Part shown: piece after piece, positions 1 through 7,960 of the stretch
How the letters are laid out: the number at the start of each line of letters is the position of its first letter
Position numbering within the stretch: the first letter of the stretch is position 1
Source of the DNA: a bacterium Ga0077546
Lineage (GTDB): Bacteria; Cyanobacteriota; Vampirovibrionia; Obscuribacterales; Obscuribacteraceae
DNA: 32,509 bases
Direction of reading: 5' to 3'
Assembly (NCBI GenBank): GCA_001464165.1
Contig: LNEX01000312.1
Span: 1-32,509 of the forward strand
The notes under the pieces: model-generated
Told to the model about the DNA's origin: nothing
Seen by the model: only the letters and a program-made list of their open reading frames with translations
Database searches by the model: none
Program-made: the position numbers and the translations under genes

Positions 1-2869
1 TGTGGAAAAAGCGATTGCTTTCTTCTGGGCTGACAACATCAGCTAAGGCAAATTCGTACTTGGCAATTAGGTAGGGCTGGTTTGATAGTGGTGAAAGCAC
101 CTCTTTCAATGATTGATTGAAATATTTGCTGGTATCGGCGTCGACAGTGTCGATAAAAATACGATAGCTACCATCACTGCGTACTGTGGCGTGGATACTT
201 TCTTTGCCTATGGTGTGAGGCACTAGTTTTATTTGTTGCAGTGCCGCTAGTACCGCATAGGCAATGTCAAGCAATGATGATTCTTGTGAGTTTGGTTGGC
301 ACATATCCTTTTGTAGTCTAAGAAAAAGTGCCTTTCTTTTCAGCGAAGCTAATAAAGTAGCGGCAATTGCAGGCACGGCAGCCGTCCAGGCTAACGGGCC
401 CAACCCGGTAATAAAGAAGGCCACCGCTGCTGATATCAGTGTTCCGACTGCGCAATATTCGCCCCATACTCCATTTAAGGCAGCGCGTATCTGCTTAGCA
501 TGCTCTTTGTATTTACTGTTGTAGCGAATGTGAGGTGGTGTCAAGGCAAGCTTTCGTAATTTTGCTACCTCTAAACATTCGAACAAGCGATTCTTGTAGG
601 GTTCACCAATTTTCCATAGATCATAAATTTGATCGCGCACTAGGGCTCTACCAGCCATTTCTTGATTAAATGTGTCAATTGAGGCGAAAACTTGAGCTGG
701 GGTCAATTCTGAAAAAGCAGGGTGAACGTGACCGACACCACATTCTATTTGACCATCGTCGCAGATACCGAAATAACCATCGTGCTTGCGGACAAAGCGC
801 TGATAGTCGTTCAAGCCTTTTTCTAAACTGGGGGCAATACAGACGACATCCCAGTTGTTGGCTACTTTTCTCAAGCCCAGCGCATCGTTTTGAATGCGAA
901 TAGAGCGGCCTCTCAGCTGTTTGACTGAAACCGGCGAAGTCGTGGTGGTTAAATCAATAAGTGTATTGAGCGCTTGGCTGTCCCAGCCTTCGCCAAACAA
1001 GCCTCTGGTACCAATCAGGCACTTAGTGATGCCGCGCTCAAAAAGACTGGTACTCAATGCTACATAGAGCCTTGATTCCCAGGCCGATGATGTTGATGAC
1101 AGAGCCGAGAATAGATCGCCAGCTTTGCTGCTTAGGGTAAGTTCGAAGTTATAGCCAGCCTCTTTGATAAACTCTCTCGCGGCTTCTAGAAATTGGTCTT
1201 TGATACGATTATCTACGAGCAGATGCGAGCCAGTAACCATGCAAGGGTTGAGATAGGTTGAGATATCGCTGGTGAGCAATATGCGCATGGCGGCAATGGC
1301 ACCGCCTGACTCTTGGTTGAGAACTCCTTTCACCGCAGTTGCCGACATACTTTCGAAGTCAGTGACTACAACTGCTCTCAAGCGATCCTGTAAAACTCTG
1401 TACTCGATAGCAAGAATCTCTGCCACCGCTTTTGGTTTCGCTTCACTAAATGCTAGAACTCGATCGACTGGCGATGCCTGTTTGCGCAGACCTTGTTCGG
1501 TAATAGCATAGCCAAGTTTTCTTGTGGCCGATCTGATGCGCTCATAGAGTTTGTGCGACCTTTCAGAATTGCTTAGCTTCAGCTTTTGCGAGGCAAAGTC
1601 TTCGATAATTATCATCCAGTCTTCTAGGGTCGGCTGGGTCAATTGTTCTGAAAACTCGACTGATCTTGGCCTCGGCAGGCCAAGTTTAGAAATCGCTCGT
1701 ATCAGTGCTGAGGCAATCTCAGTGTTCTTGGCGAAGAATTTGCTAAACCCTTGCTCTGTTTCGATCTTCTGGCTGTAATCGAAAATGTACTGGGTCAATG
1801 GTGGATATTTGATTTCATTGGTTGCGCTAGCTTGCTGGCCCAGATACTCGCTGCCACAGAGCTCTTCTATTAATTGGTGAAATTCGAGGTGTTGCTCCGA
1901 CAAAAAGTCGAACTCTCTTTTTGTCGGCTCGACAAAATAGACCAGATCTTGAAAAGGAGCCAAGCCTTTTTCTCTTACCAGGGCCGGAGTTGGTACTTGA
2001 TAGTCGATATCGCCCACAAGGTTGAGATAGCGCAACTCTTGACTGGCCGATTTCTTCTCTGGTGGTGTGCCTGTTAGCCCGATTACTACCGGATTATCAA
2101 GGTATCTGACGAGGTGTTGCATGATTGCTGCCCAGTAGTCAGTTAAGTGGTGACATTCGTCAAAGAGTACTAGTTTGAATTTCTGCCGCCTCAGGGTTTG
2201 TAGAAGCTCTATCGCGTTGGGGTGTAGTACCTCCCTCAAATCCATTTCTTCAGCCAAACGTTTACGCAGACGGCTGACGTGGCGCGAAATTTCTTTTTGA
2301 TAGGCCTTGGGGTTATTCTGGAAAATTTCAAGAATTCTTAGCTCAGCTGCACCGGTGCCACCGGAACGGCCTTTGATTAGTTCCTTCACCCACGAATTGT
2401 GAGCTAGCTTTTCTAGATATTCTTGCTCTCTACCAGGTGTTGAAAGCACTTGATAGGTTAGTACAGTTATGGGTTTGAGCGGCTTGTCGTCTTGTGTGCC
2501 GAGCAGTTGTTCTAAGCGCAACTTACCTTTGGAATGGTCTCCAAAATTCTGATCGTCATTTTCAATTGGTAAGAATAAGTCGAGCTTCCCGCCCCATTGC
2601 GACTGAATGGTGGTGTTGGGGCAAAGAATCAAAGCTGGGCACTTGAGAGTGCTGATCATTTGCAAACCAATGATCGTCTTGCCTGCACCCGGTGGCGCCA
2701 CAATATGAATCTCTCGCTCACCCCGAGCCAATTTGTCATTGACGAGGTCAAGAATTTCACGCTGATAACCGCGCATGGGGTAGCGAAAATTCAAATCAGC
2801 CAGCAGTGGTTCTTGGGCTGCGCGAAAGTCTGCCGGAATCATTGCACTAGGTTTTACAGTCGAAAGCAT
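1..2869 (-). CDS. SF2 DEAD/DEAH-type helicase with C-terminal membrane hairpin (3' end outside window)
   Basis: An ATP-dependent nucleic-acid helicase/translocase of superfamily 2; its substrate is unknown. The reading frame is open for 956 codons and runs off the window. Seen in order: Walker A APPGAGKTI near residue 60, motif II DECHHL near residue 237 (a DEAH variant), LTGTPPEKK (motif III-like) shortly after, and motifs V/VI (GTRGLFGEGWDS, then QLRGRSIR) near residues 630-660. About residues 807-843 form two hydrophobic segments split by a short turn (VGTLISAAVAFFITGLG, then LAWTAAVPAIAATLLASL), followed by a basic stretch. This is a likely membrane hairpin, unusual for such a helicase. 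The start at 2869 was chosen because AGGGA lies just upstream and no earlier in-frame start is better. It is divergent from the ABC genes, 152 bp away. A role in defence or restriction (type III R-like architecture) is possible, but no methylase is visible. The helicase call is firm; its role is not. Confidence 0.88.
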   Translation of the reverse strand, partial: MLSTVKPSAMIPADFRAAQEPLLADLNFRYPMRGYQREILDLVNDKLARGEREIHIVAPPGAGKTIIGLQMISTLKCPALILCPNTTIQSQWGGKLDLFLPIENDDQNFGDHSKGKLRLEQLLGTQDDKPLKPITVLTYQVLSTPGREQEYLEKLAHNSWVKELIKGRSGGTGAAELRILEIFQNNPKAYQKEISRHVSRLRKRLAEEMDLREVLHPNAIELLQTLRRQKFKLVLFDECHHLTDYWAAIMQHLVRYLDNPVVIGLTGTPPEKKSASQELRYLNLVGDIDYQVPTPALVREKGLAPFQDLVYFVEPTKREFDFLSEQHLEFHQLIEELCGSEYLGQQASATNEIKYPPLTQYIFDYSQKIETEQGFSKFFAKNTEIASALIRAISKLGLPRPRSVEFSEQLTQPTLEDWMIIIEDFASQKLKLSNSERSHKLYERIRSATRKLGYAITEQGLRKQASPVDRVLAFSEAKPKAVAEILAIEYRVLQDRLRAVVVTDFESMSATAVKGVLNQESGGAIAAMRILLTSDISTYLNPCMVTGSHLLVDNRIKDQFLEAAREFIKEAGYNFELTLSSKAGDLFSALSSTSSAWESRLYVALSTSLFERGITKCLIGTRGLFGEGWDSQALNTLIDLTTTTSPVSVKQLRGRSIRIQNDALGLRKVANNWDVVCIAPSLEKGLNDYQRFVRKHDGYFGICDDGQIECGVGHVHPAFSELTPAQVFASIDTFNQEMAGRALVRDQIYDLWKIGEPYKNRLFECLEVAKLRKLALTPPHIRYNSKYKEHAKQIRAALNGVWGEYCAVGTLISAAVAFFITGLGPLAWTAAVPAIAATLLASLKRKALFLRLQKDMCQPNSQESSLLDIAYAVLAALQQIKLVPHTIGKESIHATVRSDGSYRIFIDTVDADTSKYFNQSLKEVLSPLSNQPYLIAKYEFALADVVSPEESNRFFH

Positions 2870-3021
2870 GTCCCTATTTTACTTTCTTTTGTCGATAGTG
2901 CCGAATTTAGGGAAAAGATCTTGCTTGCTGGCTACAATGTTGTAGGCATTAGTCAAAATCAACTATCAACAGTAGATGTAATTGACATCTGGTTGATATC
3001 TGTAACCTACATGGGTCTTAA

Positions 3022-3730
3022 ATGGCATCTTCACCTTCCTTATCTTCCGCATCTTCCTCATCTTCTGGGTCAGCCTTACCCCTGTTGCAGATTGATGCGG
3101 TGGCTAAGACATACGGCGAGCATCATGTGAAGGCGCTCAGTGCCGTGAGTATTAATATTGAAAGGGGCGAATTTGTTTCGCTGATGGGGGCCAGCGGTTG
3201 CGGCAAGAGTACTTTGCTCAACCTTATTGCAGGCTTAGACAGTGCTAGCAGCGGGCGCATTATTTTTGATGGCGCTGATGTCACTGGCCTTACTGATGAA
3301 GCGATCACCGCCCTTCGCGCTTTTGTTGTCAACTCTCACAGTCGAAGAGAATGTCGCGCTGCCGCTTGAGTTAGGGGGTGCAACAAATGCATCAGAGCGC
3401 CAAAAGAGAGTGCTAGAAATGCTCACTGAGGTTGGAATGGAGAGCCGCTTGAAGTTCTATCCTTCTCAGCTTTCTGGCGGGGAAATGCAGAGAGTTGCTA
3501 TTGCGAGGGCTTTGGTGCATAGGCCTGAGTTGATCGTGGCAGATGAACCAACTGGCAATCTTGATTCTGAGAATGGCATAAGGGTGCTTGAGCTCCTTAG
3601 GCACTTAAACAAGAGCCTCAAGCAAACTATCGTCATGGCAACTCACAGTGAAGAAGCTGCTGCAGTGGGAGACCGCATCATCCGCATGAAAGACGGCTTG
3701 GTTTTGAGTGATTCTCTGGTTGAGCACTAA
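3022..3730 (+). pseudogene. ABC transporter ATPase (LolD/MacB type), broken by internal deletion with frameshift
   Basis: This is the energising subunit for the permease that follows, in the LolD/MacB/FtsE class. The first frame gives a Ser-rich N-terminus, then [20 protein letters not shown], Walker [10 protein letters not shown] and [14 protein letters not shown] up to ITALR (about 3318). The rest of the domain continues in another frame from about 3320: [17 protein letters not shown], the signature [15 protein letters not shown], Walker [15 protein letters not shown], and the H-loop MATHSEEAA. Comparison with the family shows about 13-14 residues missing at the join, the stretch that normally reads RRxxxGFVFQxFN and carries the Q-loop glutamine. 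So this is a deletion (length 2 modulo 3, about 38-44 bp), not a simple slip. As written the gene cannot give a working ATPase. Either it is a real pseudogene or the assembly lost bases. The stop is followed by the permease 18 bp later. Confidence 0.85.
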
Positions 3731-3748
3731 AGTAAAAGAGAATTTCTT

Positions 3749-6484
3749 ATGTCTTTTGCCTTTACTTTATTTCTTCGTTTCGTCGCTAGGGATGTTCGGC
3801 GCAATTGGGTGCGCACACTGCTCACAGTGCTTGGTATTGCCCTTGGTGTGAGTGTATACCTGGCTATCAGTATCGCTAACAATACTGCCATTTCACAATT
3901 TAAACAGACCGTGTCGCAAGTCTCTGGTAAAGCCAATATTGAACTGATGCCTTTGTCTGGACCAGCTGTGCCTGAGAGTGTTCTTTCTGAGTTAGCGAAC
4001 CTGAGGGTATTGGGTGTTAAGTACACCCCAATGATTGACGAGCATTTGGTTCTGGAAAACTCTCGAAATGGTGAACACAGCGTAAATAGTGAACACAGTG
4101 TAAATAGTGAACACAGTGTAAATAGTGAAATAGTGCAACTGATTGGCATCGACATGTTGGCAGATGCTGATTTTAAGTCATATCAGTCAGATGCTGAAGA
4201 TGACGAGACCGAAGCCTCCGGAAAAATTCGCTCGGAAGATACAGGCACAGATACCCATACAATCACAGATACTGATAGTTCTTCGACAGGTTCTTCAAGC
4301 TCAAGAGCCAGCGACAAGAATAATAGCCTCAGTGTGTTTAGCCCTCGGGCGGTGCTTGTCGGTGGCAAGCTGGCACAGCGCTATTCCTTCAAAAAAGGTA
4401 GCGAACTTACGGTTATCGTCAACGATCAAAAAGAACGGTTAGTAGTGGCCGGTGTGCTTGGGACTACTGGCATTGGCGGTGCTTATAGCGGCAACGTAAT
4501 TGTCGCTGACATTGGACTGGCCCAAGATATCCTCAAATGGCCGGGTAAAATTACTCGCGTTGACCTGATTGCACCTGCTGATGTCTTGCCATTGGTGCAA
4601 GAAAAACTAAATGAAATTATGCCGACTGATGTCCTTGTAGCTACTCCTGATACCAGGTCAGAGCAAGCCGCAAAAATGGTGCGTTCGTTTGAATACAATT
4701 TATTGGCATTAACTTTCATTGCTTTAATGGTCGGTATGTTTTTGATCTACAACACCATGACTATCACTATTTTGAGGCGTCGCCCAGAAATAGGTATATT
4801 GCGTGCCATTGGTGTCAGCCGCAGCACAGTGCAAAGTATTTTTTTGTGGGAGGCTACCTGTCTTGGTTTAATGGGCACGACCTTAGGTGTGGTCATGGGT
4901 GCTTTCATGGCTGATGGTGCTCTTAAGGCTGTTGCCCAGACCTTCCAATATTTTTATTTCAAAGTACCGCTCGAGAAAATTACAGTCGACCCGCTTCAGT
5001 ATGCTGCTGCCTTTGCTATCGGTATGGGTTTGACACTGATAGCAGCTTTGCCACCACTGCTTGAGTCGACTACTGTCAGTCCGGCTGAGGCTACTCGGCG
5101 CGCTTCTCAAGAAAGCAAAGTGCGGCGTAGCACAACACCTCTGTTTCTAGTGGGCTTAGTCTGTCTGGCTTTATGTTATGGATGCGCCTTGCAGCCAGCT
5201 GTCAACGGTTTCCCCTTGTTTGGATATGTAGCTGCTCTGCTTGCCATTATGGGGTCATCTTTTCTTGTACCGCTGATATTGGCGAAATCGCTTCCTTTCA
5301 TTGCTAGTGTATTTGCCCGTCTCTTTGGTGTAGAGGGACGTATTGCCGCTGTTTCACTGCAGGGAACATTGGGTCGTACTGCTGTGGCTTGTGCCTCGCT
5401 CATGATTGGTATTGCCATGATGGTTAGCCTGGCAATTATGATCAGTAGCTTTAGAAAGACAGTGACACACTGGATCGATCAAAGTTTCGAAGCTGACCTG
5501 TGGTTGCAGTCACAAGCTCGCGCTTCGGGCAATAAATTTGGTCGTTTGAAAGAGGATGCAATTGCGGCGGCTTCAGCCGTCGATGGCGTTGCTGCAGCCG
5601 AAGGATTTGTTGATCGTAGTATAAACTATCAAGGGATGAGTGCTTTTCTTGCCGCGGCAGACTTTGATGTTTTGACTAGCTATGGAAATCAACTTTTTTT
5701 ATCTGGTGAATCAAGTAAAACAGTTTGTGCGCGAGTGGTGGGCATGCATGCCATCATTTCAGAACCATTTGCTGTGCGCAAAAATTTGAAGAAAGGTGAT
5801 TCAGTTGAAATTGATACACCATTAGGTAAGCGCCAGTTTTTCATTGAAGATGTTTTCTATGACTATGCCAGCGACCTTGGCTACATAATTATTCCACGGG
5901 ATGTTTATAAGAGTCTGTATAACGACAGCAGTATTTCGAACGTTGCTATTTACTTAAAAGAAGGTGCTGATATTGAGGAAGTACGTCAAGGTATTTTGAA
6001 GAATCTAGGCAGTAGTTCACTGGTTTCCTTGTCGAGCACAAGTGAGCTGCGTAAAGAAGCAATTAGAATTTTCGACCGCACTTTTGCTATTACTTATGCC
6101 CTGCACACCATTGCCGTCACTGTGGCTATGCTATCGATTATGAATGCACTCTTTGCCCTCACTATTGAGTCTCGAAGAGAGTTTGCGATTCTGCGGTATA
6201 TCGGTGCTAAAAAGACACAACTGGCTAAAATTGTTTACTTGCAAGCGGCAATATTAGGAGCCTGCGGCAATCTAGGCGGAATTGGACTAGGCTATATCCT
6301 TTCTCTTTTGCTTATTCATGTTATTAATAAGCAGTCATTTGGCTGGAGCGTTCAGTACTTTGTGCCCTACGACTTTATTCTGCAATCCAGCACACTTGTT
6401 ATTCTTACCTCCATACTTTCTGGCATTTATCCAGCTCGTATGGCCGCTAGAACTTTGGCTCCATCGGTGGTGCGCGACGAATAG
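3749..6484 (+). CDS. FtsX/MacB-type ABC transporter permease, fused two-unit form
   Basis: An inner-membrane permease of the MacB/LolCE/FtsX superfamily, which works by mechanotransmission on periplasmic substrates rather than classic import. At 911 residues it holds two units. Each has a membrane helix, a periplasmic core and an FtsX three-helix bundle: a first helix at about 20-42 (RTLLTVLGIALGVSVYLAI), a bundle around 310-450 with RRRPEIGILRAIGVS, a second N-helix around 545-570 (CASLMIGIAMMVSLAIMIS), and a C-terminal bundle with SRREFAILRYIGAKK ending in GIYPARMAARTLAPS. The first periplasmic part carries an SEHSVN tandem repeat and a long acidic/Ser-Thr linker. The start at 3749 follows AAAAGAG at a fitting distance. 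It sits 18 bp after the ATPase. It is intact, in contrast to its broken ATPase partner. The stop codon lies inside the first unit of a tandem repeat. The substrate is not readable from sequence. Confidence 0.9.
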   Translation: MSFAFTLFLRFVARDVRRNWVRTLLTVLGIALGVSVYLAISIANNTAISQFKQTVSQVSGKANIELMPLSGPAVPESVLSELANLRVLGVKYTPMIDEHLVLENSRNGEHSVNSEHSVNSEHSVNSEIVQLIGIDMLADADFKSYQSDAEDDETEASGKIRSEDTGTDTHTITDTDSSSTGSSSSRASDKNNSLSVFSPRAVLVGGKLAQRYSFKKGSELTVIVNDQKERLVVAGVLGTTGIGGAYSGNVIVADIGLAQDILKWPGKITRVDLIAPADVLPLVQEKLNEIMPTDVLVATPDTRSEQAAKMVRSFEYNLLALTFIALMVGMFLIYNTMTITILRRRPEIGILRAIGVSRSTVQSIFLWEATCLGLMGTTLGVVMGAFMADGALKAVAQTFQYFYFKVPLEKITVDPLQYAAAFAIGMGLTLIAALPPLLESTTVSPAEATRRASQESKVRRSTTPLFLVGLVCLALCYGCALQPAVNGFPLFGYVAALLAIMGSSFLVPLILAKSLPFIASVFARLFGVEGRIAAVSLQGTLGRTAVACASLMIGIAMMVSLAIMISSFRKTVTHWIDQSFEADLWLQSQARASGNKFGRLKEDAIAAASAVDGVAAAEGFVDRSINYQGMSAFLAAADFDVLTSYGNQLFLSGESSKTVCARVVGMHAIISEPFAVRKNLKKGDSVEIDTPLGKRQFFIEDVFYDYASDLGYIIIPRDVYKSLYNDSSISNVAIYLKEGADIEEVRQGILKNLGSSSLVSLSSTSELRKEAIRIFDRTFAITYALHTIAVTVAMLSIMNALFALTIESRREFAILRYIGAKKTQLAKIVYLQAAILGACGNLGGIGLGYILSLLLIHVINKQSFGWSVQYFVPYDFILQSSTLVILTSILSGIYPARMAARTLAPSVVRDE
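4071..4128 (+). repeat. 18-bp in-frame tandem repeat inside the permease gene
   Basis: Three units of gtgaacacag(c/t)gtaaata at 4071-4088, 4089-4106 and 4107-4124, then a partial copy. The length of 18 keeps the frame, so each unit adds the six residues SEHSVN to the first periplasmic domain. The units differ at one base, so the expansion looks recent. Confidence 0.95.
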
Positions 6485-6571
6485 CAAAACGAGGGAATCT
6501 AGCAAAACGAGGGAATCTAGCAAAACGAGGGAACCTAGCAAAACGAGGGAATCTAGCAAAACGAGGAAAAA
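6482..6571 (+). repeat. 18-bp tandem array (5 units) starting at the permease stop codon
   Basis: Units of tagcaaaacgagggaatc run at 6482-6499, 6500-6517, 6518-6535 (one base changed), 6536-6553 and 6554-6571 (diverged end). The first three bases of the array are the permease stop codon TAG. Because 18 is a multiple of 3, every later unit places another TAG in the same frame. Confidence 0.95.
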
Positions 6572-6605
6572 TAACAAAATTGAGTTAACTCATACATCGA
6601 AATTT

Positions 6606-6633
6606 CAAAATAGGTGTATATACACCTATTTTG
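6606..6633. promoter_or_regulatory. 28-bp perfect palindrome upstream of the lipocalin gene
   Basis: The arms caaaataggtgtat and atacacctattttg are exact reverse complements with no spacer. A spacer-free AT-rich palindrome suits a dimeric repressor operator (GntR-like TGTATATACA core) better than a terminator, since there is no loop or T-run. It lies 122 bp after the permease stop and 73 bp before the lipocalin start. Confidence 0.6.
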
Positions 6634-6645
6634 CCAAAGCTCACT

Positions 6646-6697
6646 ACCAGTAGATTGTTTATGACCAGTAGATTTTTGTGCCAGTATATTTGAGGTC
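6646..6697 (+). repeat. Imperfect 17-18 bp tandem repeat in the lipocalin leader
   Basis: Three diverged units beginning (a)ccagta at 6646-6663, 6664-6680 and 6681-6697 (accagtagattgtttatg, accagtagatttttgtg, ccagtatatttgaggtc). The last unit contains the GAGG that serves as ribosome binding site for the lipocalin gene. Confidence 0.65.
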
Positions 6698-6706
6698 GCA
6701 ATTGTA

Positions 6707-7828
6707 ATGTCCCGCAAGTCAAGACTAATTTATACTTTGATTTCGCTTTCGCTTTGTACAACTAGCGGTCTTTGGCCCTCAGCCTTGGCCGCGCAAAAAG
6801 TATATAAACAAGCACTGCCTGGCTATCAATATAAGTTTCCTCAGGATCACTATAGTCATGACCAGTTTCGCACTGAATGGTGGTACTACACTGGCCATTT
6901 ATTGACAGATGACAAGCGTCGCTTTGGCTATGAACTAACTTTCTTTAGAACTGGGGCGGATAACGAACCAACAAATAAGCAGTCACCTTGGAAGCTTGAT
7001 AATTTCTATTTGGCTCACTTTGCCATCACTGATGAGAATGGTAAAAAGTTTCGCTACAGCGAGAAGTTAAATCGTAGTGGTCCTAAGCTCGCTGGTGCTA
7101 GGCAAGATGCCTATTATGTTTACAATGAAGCCTGGTCGGTAGAGAAAATCGGCGAGCACTATCTGCTTAGAGCCGATTCGCCTGAATACTCTATTCATTT
7201 ATTGCTTGATTCGATGAAGAAACCCATTGTGCACGGTAGCAATGGTGTTAGTCAGAAGGCATCATGTGTTGGTTGCGCTTCTCACTATTATTCAATGACT
7301 CGTCTAAAGACTGAGGGAACCCTATTCATTGGTGAGAAGCCATACGCCGTCACTGGTACAAGTTGGATGGACCATGAATTTGGCTCCAACCAACTGACCT
7401 CAGATCAGGCTGGTTGGGATTGGTATTCAATTCAGCTAGATGACAATCGCGAATTGATGTTCTATTTGATGCGGCGGGCCGATGGTACTGTTGAGAAAGA
7501 GTCAAGTGGCACGATAGTTGAAGCTGATGGTAGTTTCCGTCACCTAAAGCTCGCTGATTTTAGCGCCAAGCCAACTGGCTCATGGGTTTCGCCCAAGACT
7601 AAGGGCAAATACCCGATGGGCTGGAAGCTATCTGTACCCAGTGCAGCTGTGGACATTGAGCTGACACCCAGTATGGTTGAACAAGAATTGGTCACTGGGC
7701 GCTCCACTGCTGTGACTTATTGGGAAGGTTCCGTGGCGGTCAAAGGTATTTCGAAGGGCAAGGCTGTTACTGGGCAAGGTTACGTAGAGATGACAGGCTA
7801 CGCTGAGAAGTTTAAACAAAAGCTATAA
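6707..7828 (+). CDS. Exported AttH/CrtC-type lipocalin-like protein
   Basis: A 373-residue secreted protein with a double-lipocalin fold of the CrtC/AttH family. Members include carotenoid 1,2-hydratases and AttH-like proteins coded beside MacB/LolC-type ABC transporters. A signal peptide is clear (residues 1-29, hydrophobic core LIYTLISLSLCTTSGLW, cut after ALA-A). Family marks follow: RTEWWYYTGHL, FGYELTFFRTG, FYLAHFAITD, TGTSWMDHEFG, and WDWYSIQLDDNRELMFYLMR near residues 240-260. CVGCASHYYSMTRL is also present. The start follows GAGG with an 11-base gap. It lies after the ABC permease in the same direction, so it may be the periplasmic partner that binds a hydrophobic ligand for the transporter; that link is inferred from known attEFGH-type loci. 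A carotenoid hydratase role is less likely, as no carotenoid genes are nearby. Confidence 0.85.
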   Translation: MSRKSRLIYTLISLSLCTTSGLWPSALAAQKVYKQALPGYQYKFPQDHYSHDQFRTEWWYYTGHLLTDDKRRFGYELTFFRTGADNEPTNKQSPWKLDNFYLAHFAITDENGKKFRYSEKLNRSGPKLAGARQDAYYVYNEAWSVEKIGEHYLLRADSPEYSIHLLLDSMKKPIVHGSNGVSQKASCVGCASHYYSMTRLKTEGTLFIGEKPYAVTGTSWMDHEFGSNQLTSDQAGWDWYSIQLDDNRELMFYLMRRADGTVEKESSGTIVEADGSFRHLKLADFSAKPTGSWVSPKTKGKYPMGWKLSVPSAAVDIELTPSMVEQELVTGRSTAVTYWEGSVAVKGISKGKAVTGQGYVEMTGYAEKFKQKL

Positions 7829-7881
7829 AAATTAGGCAAATTGGTGGGAACTTACGGGCATCGAGCCAGTCTGCGGAAATG

Positions 7882-7926
7882 AAAATGAAATGAAGAGTTG
7901 ATGGATGCCAAGTCCAATTTCATTTT
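7882..7926. other. AT-rich inverted repeat after the lipocalin gene
   Basis: aaaatgaaat (7882-7891) and atttcatttt (7917-7926) are exact reverse complements separated by 25 bases. It could fold in RNA as a weak terminator-like stem for the upstream gene, but it has no GC and the loop is long. Confidence 0.25.
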
Positions 7927-7960
7927 TTGAAGCTAGTGAACTATTTGGCGGGAAGAAACC

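Noticed and set aside
2597..3130. 177-codon plus-strand frame over the helicase start
   Set aside because: It lies antisense to a clear helicase N-terminus and reads as low-quality Cys/His-rich sequence without family marks.
3242..3730. Separate small gene for the second half of the ABC ATPase, or programmed frameshifting
   Set aside because: Its first codons have no family similarity and no ribosome binding site, and the Q-loop residues are missing altogether, so a ribosomal slip would not restore the protein.
6482..6571. CRISPR-like array
   Set aside because: The units are 18 bp with no unique spacers between them and no cas genes nearby.
6318..6653. Plus-strand frame giving a Ser-Lys-Thr-Arg-Glu repeat, and the opposite strand frame giving a Leu/Val-rich repeat
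   Set aside because: Both come from reading the 18-bp array after the permease stop; they overlap the permease end in other frames and have no ribosome binding site.
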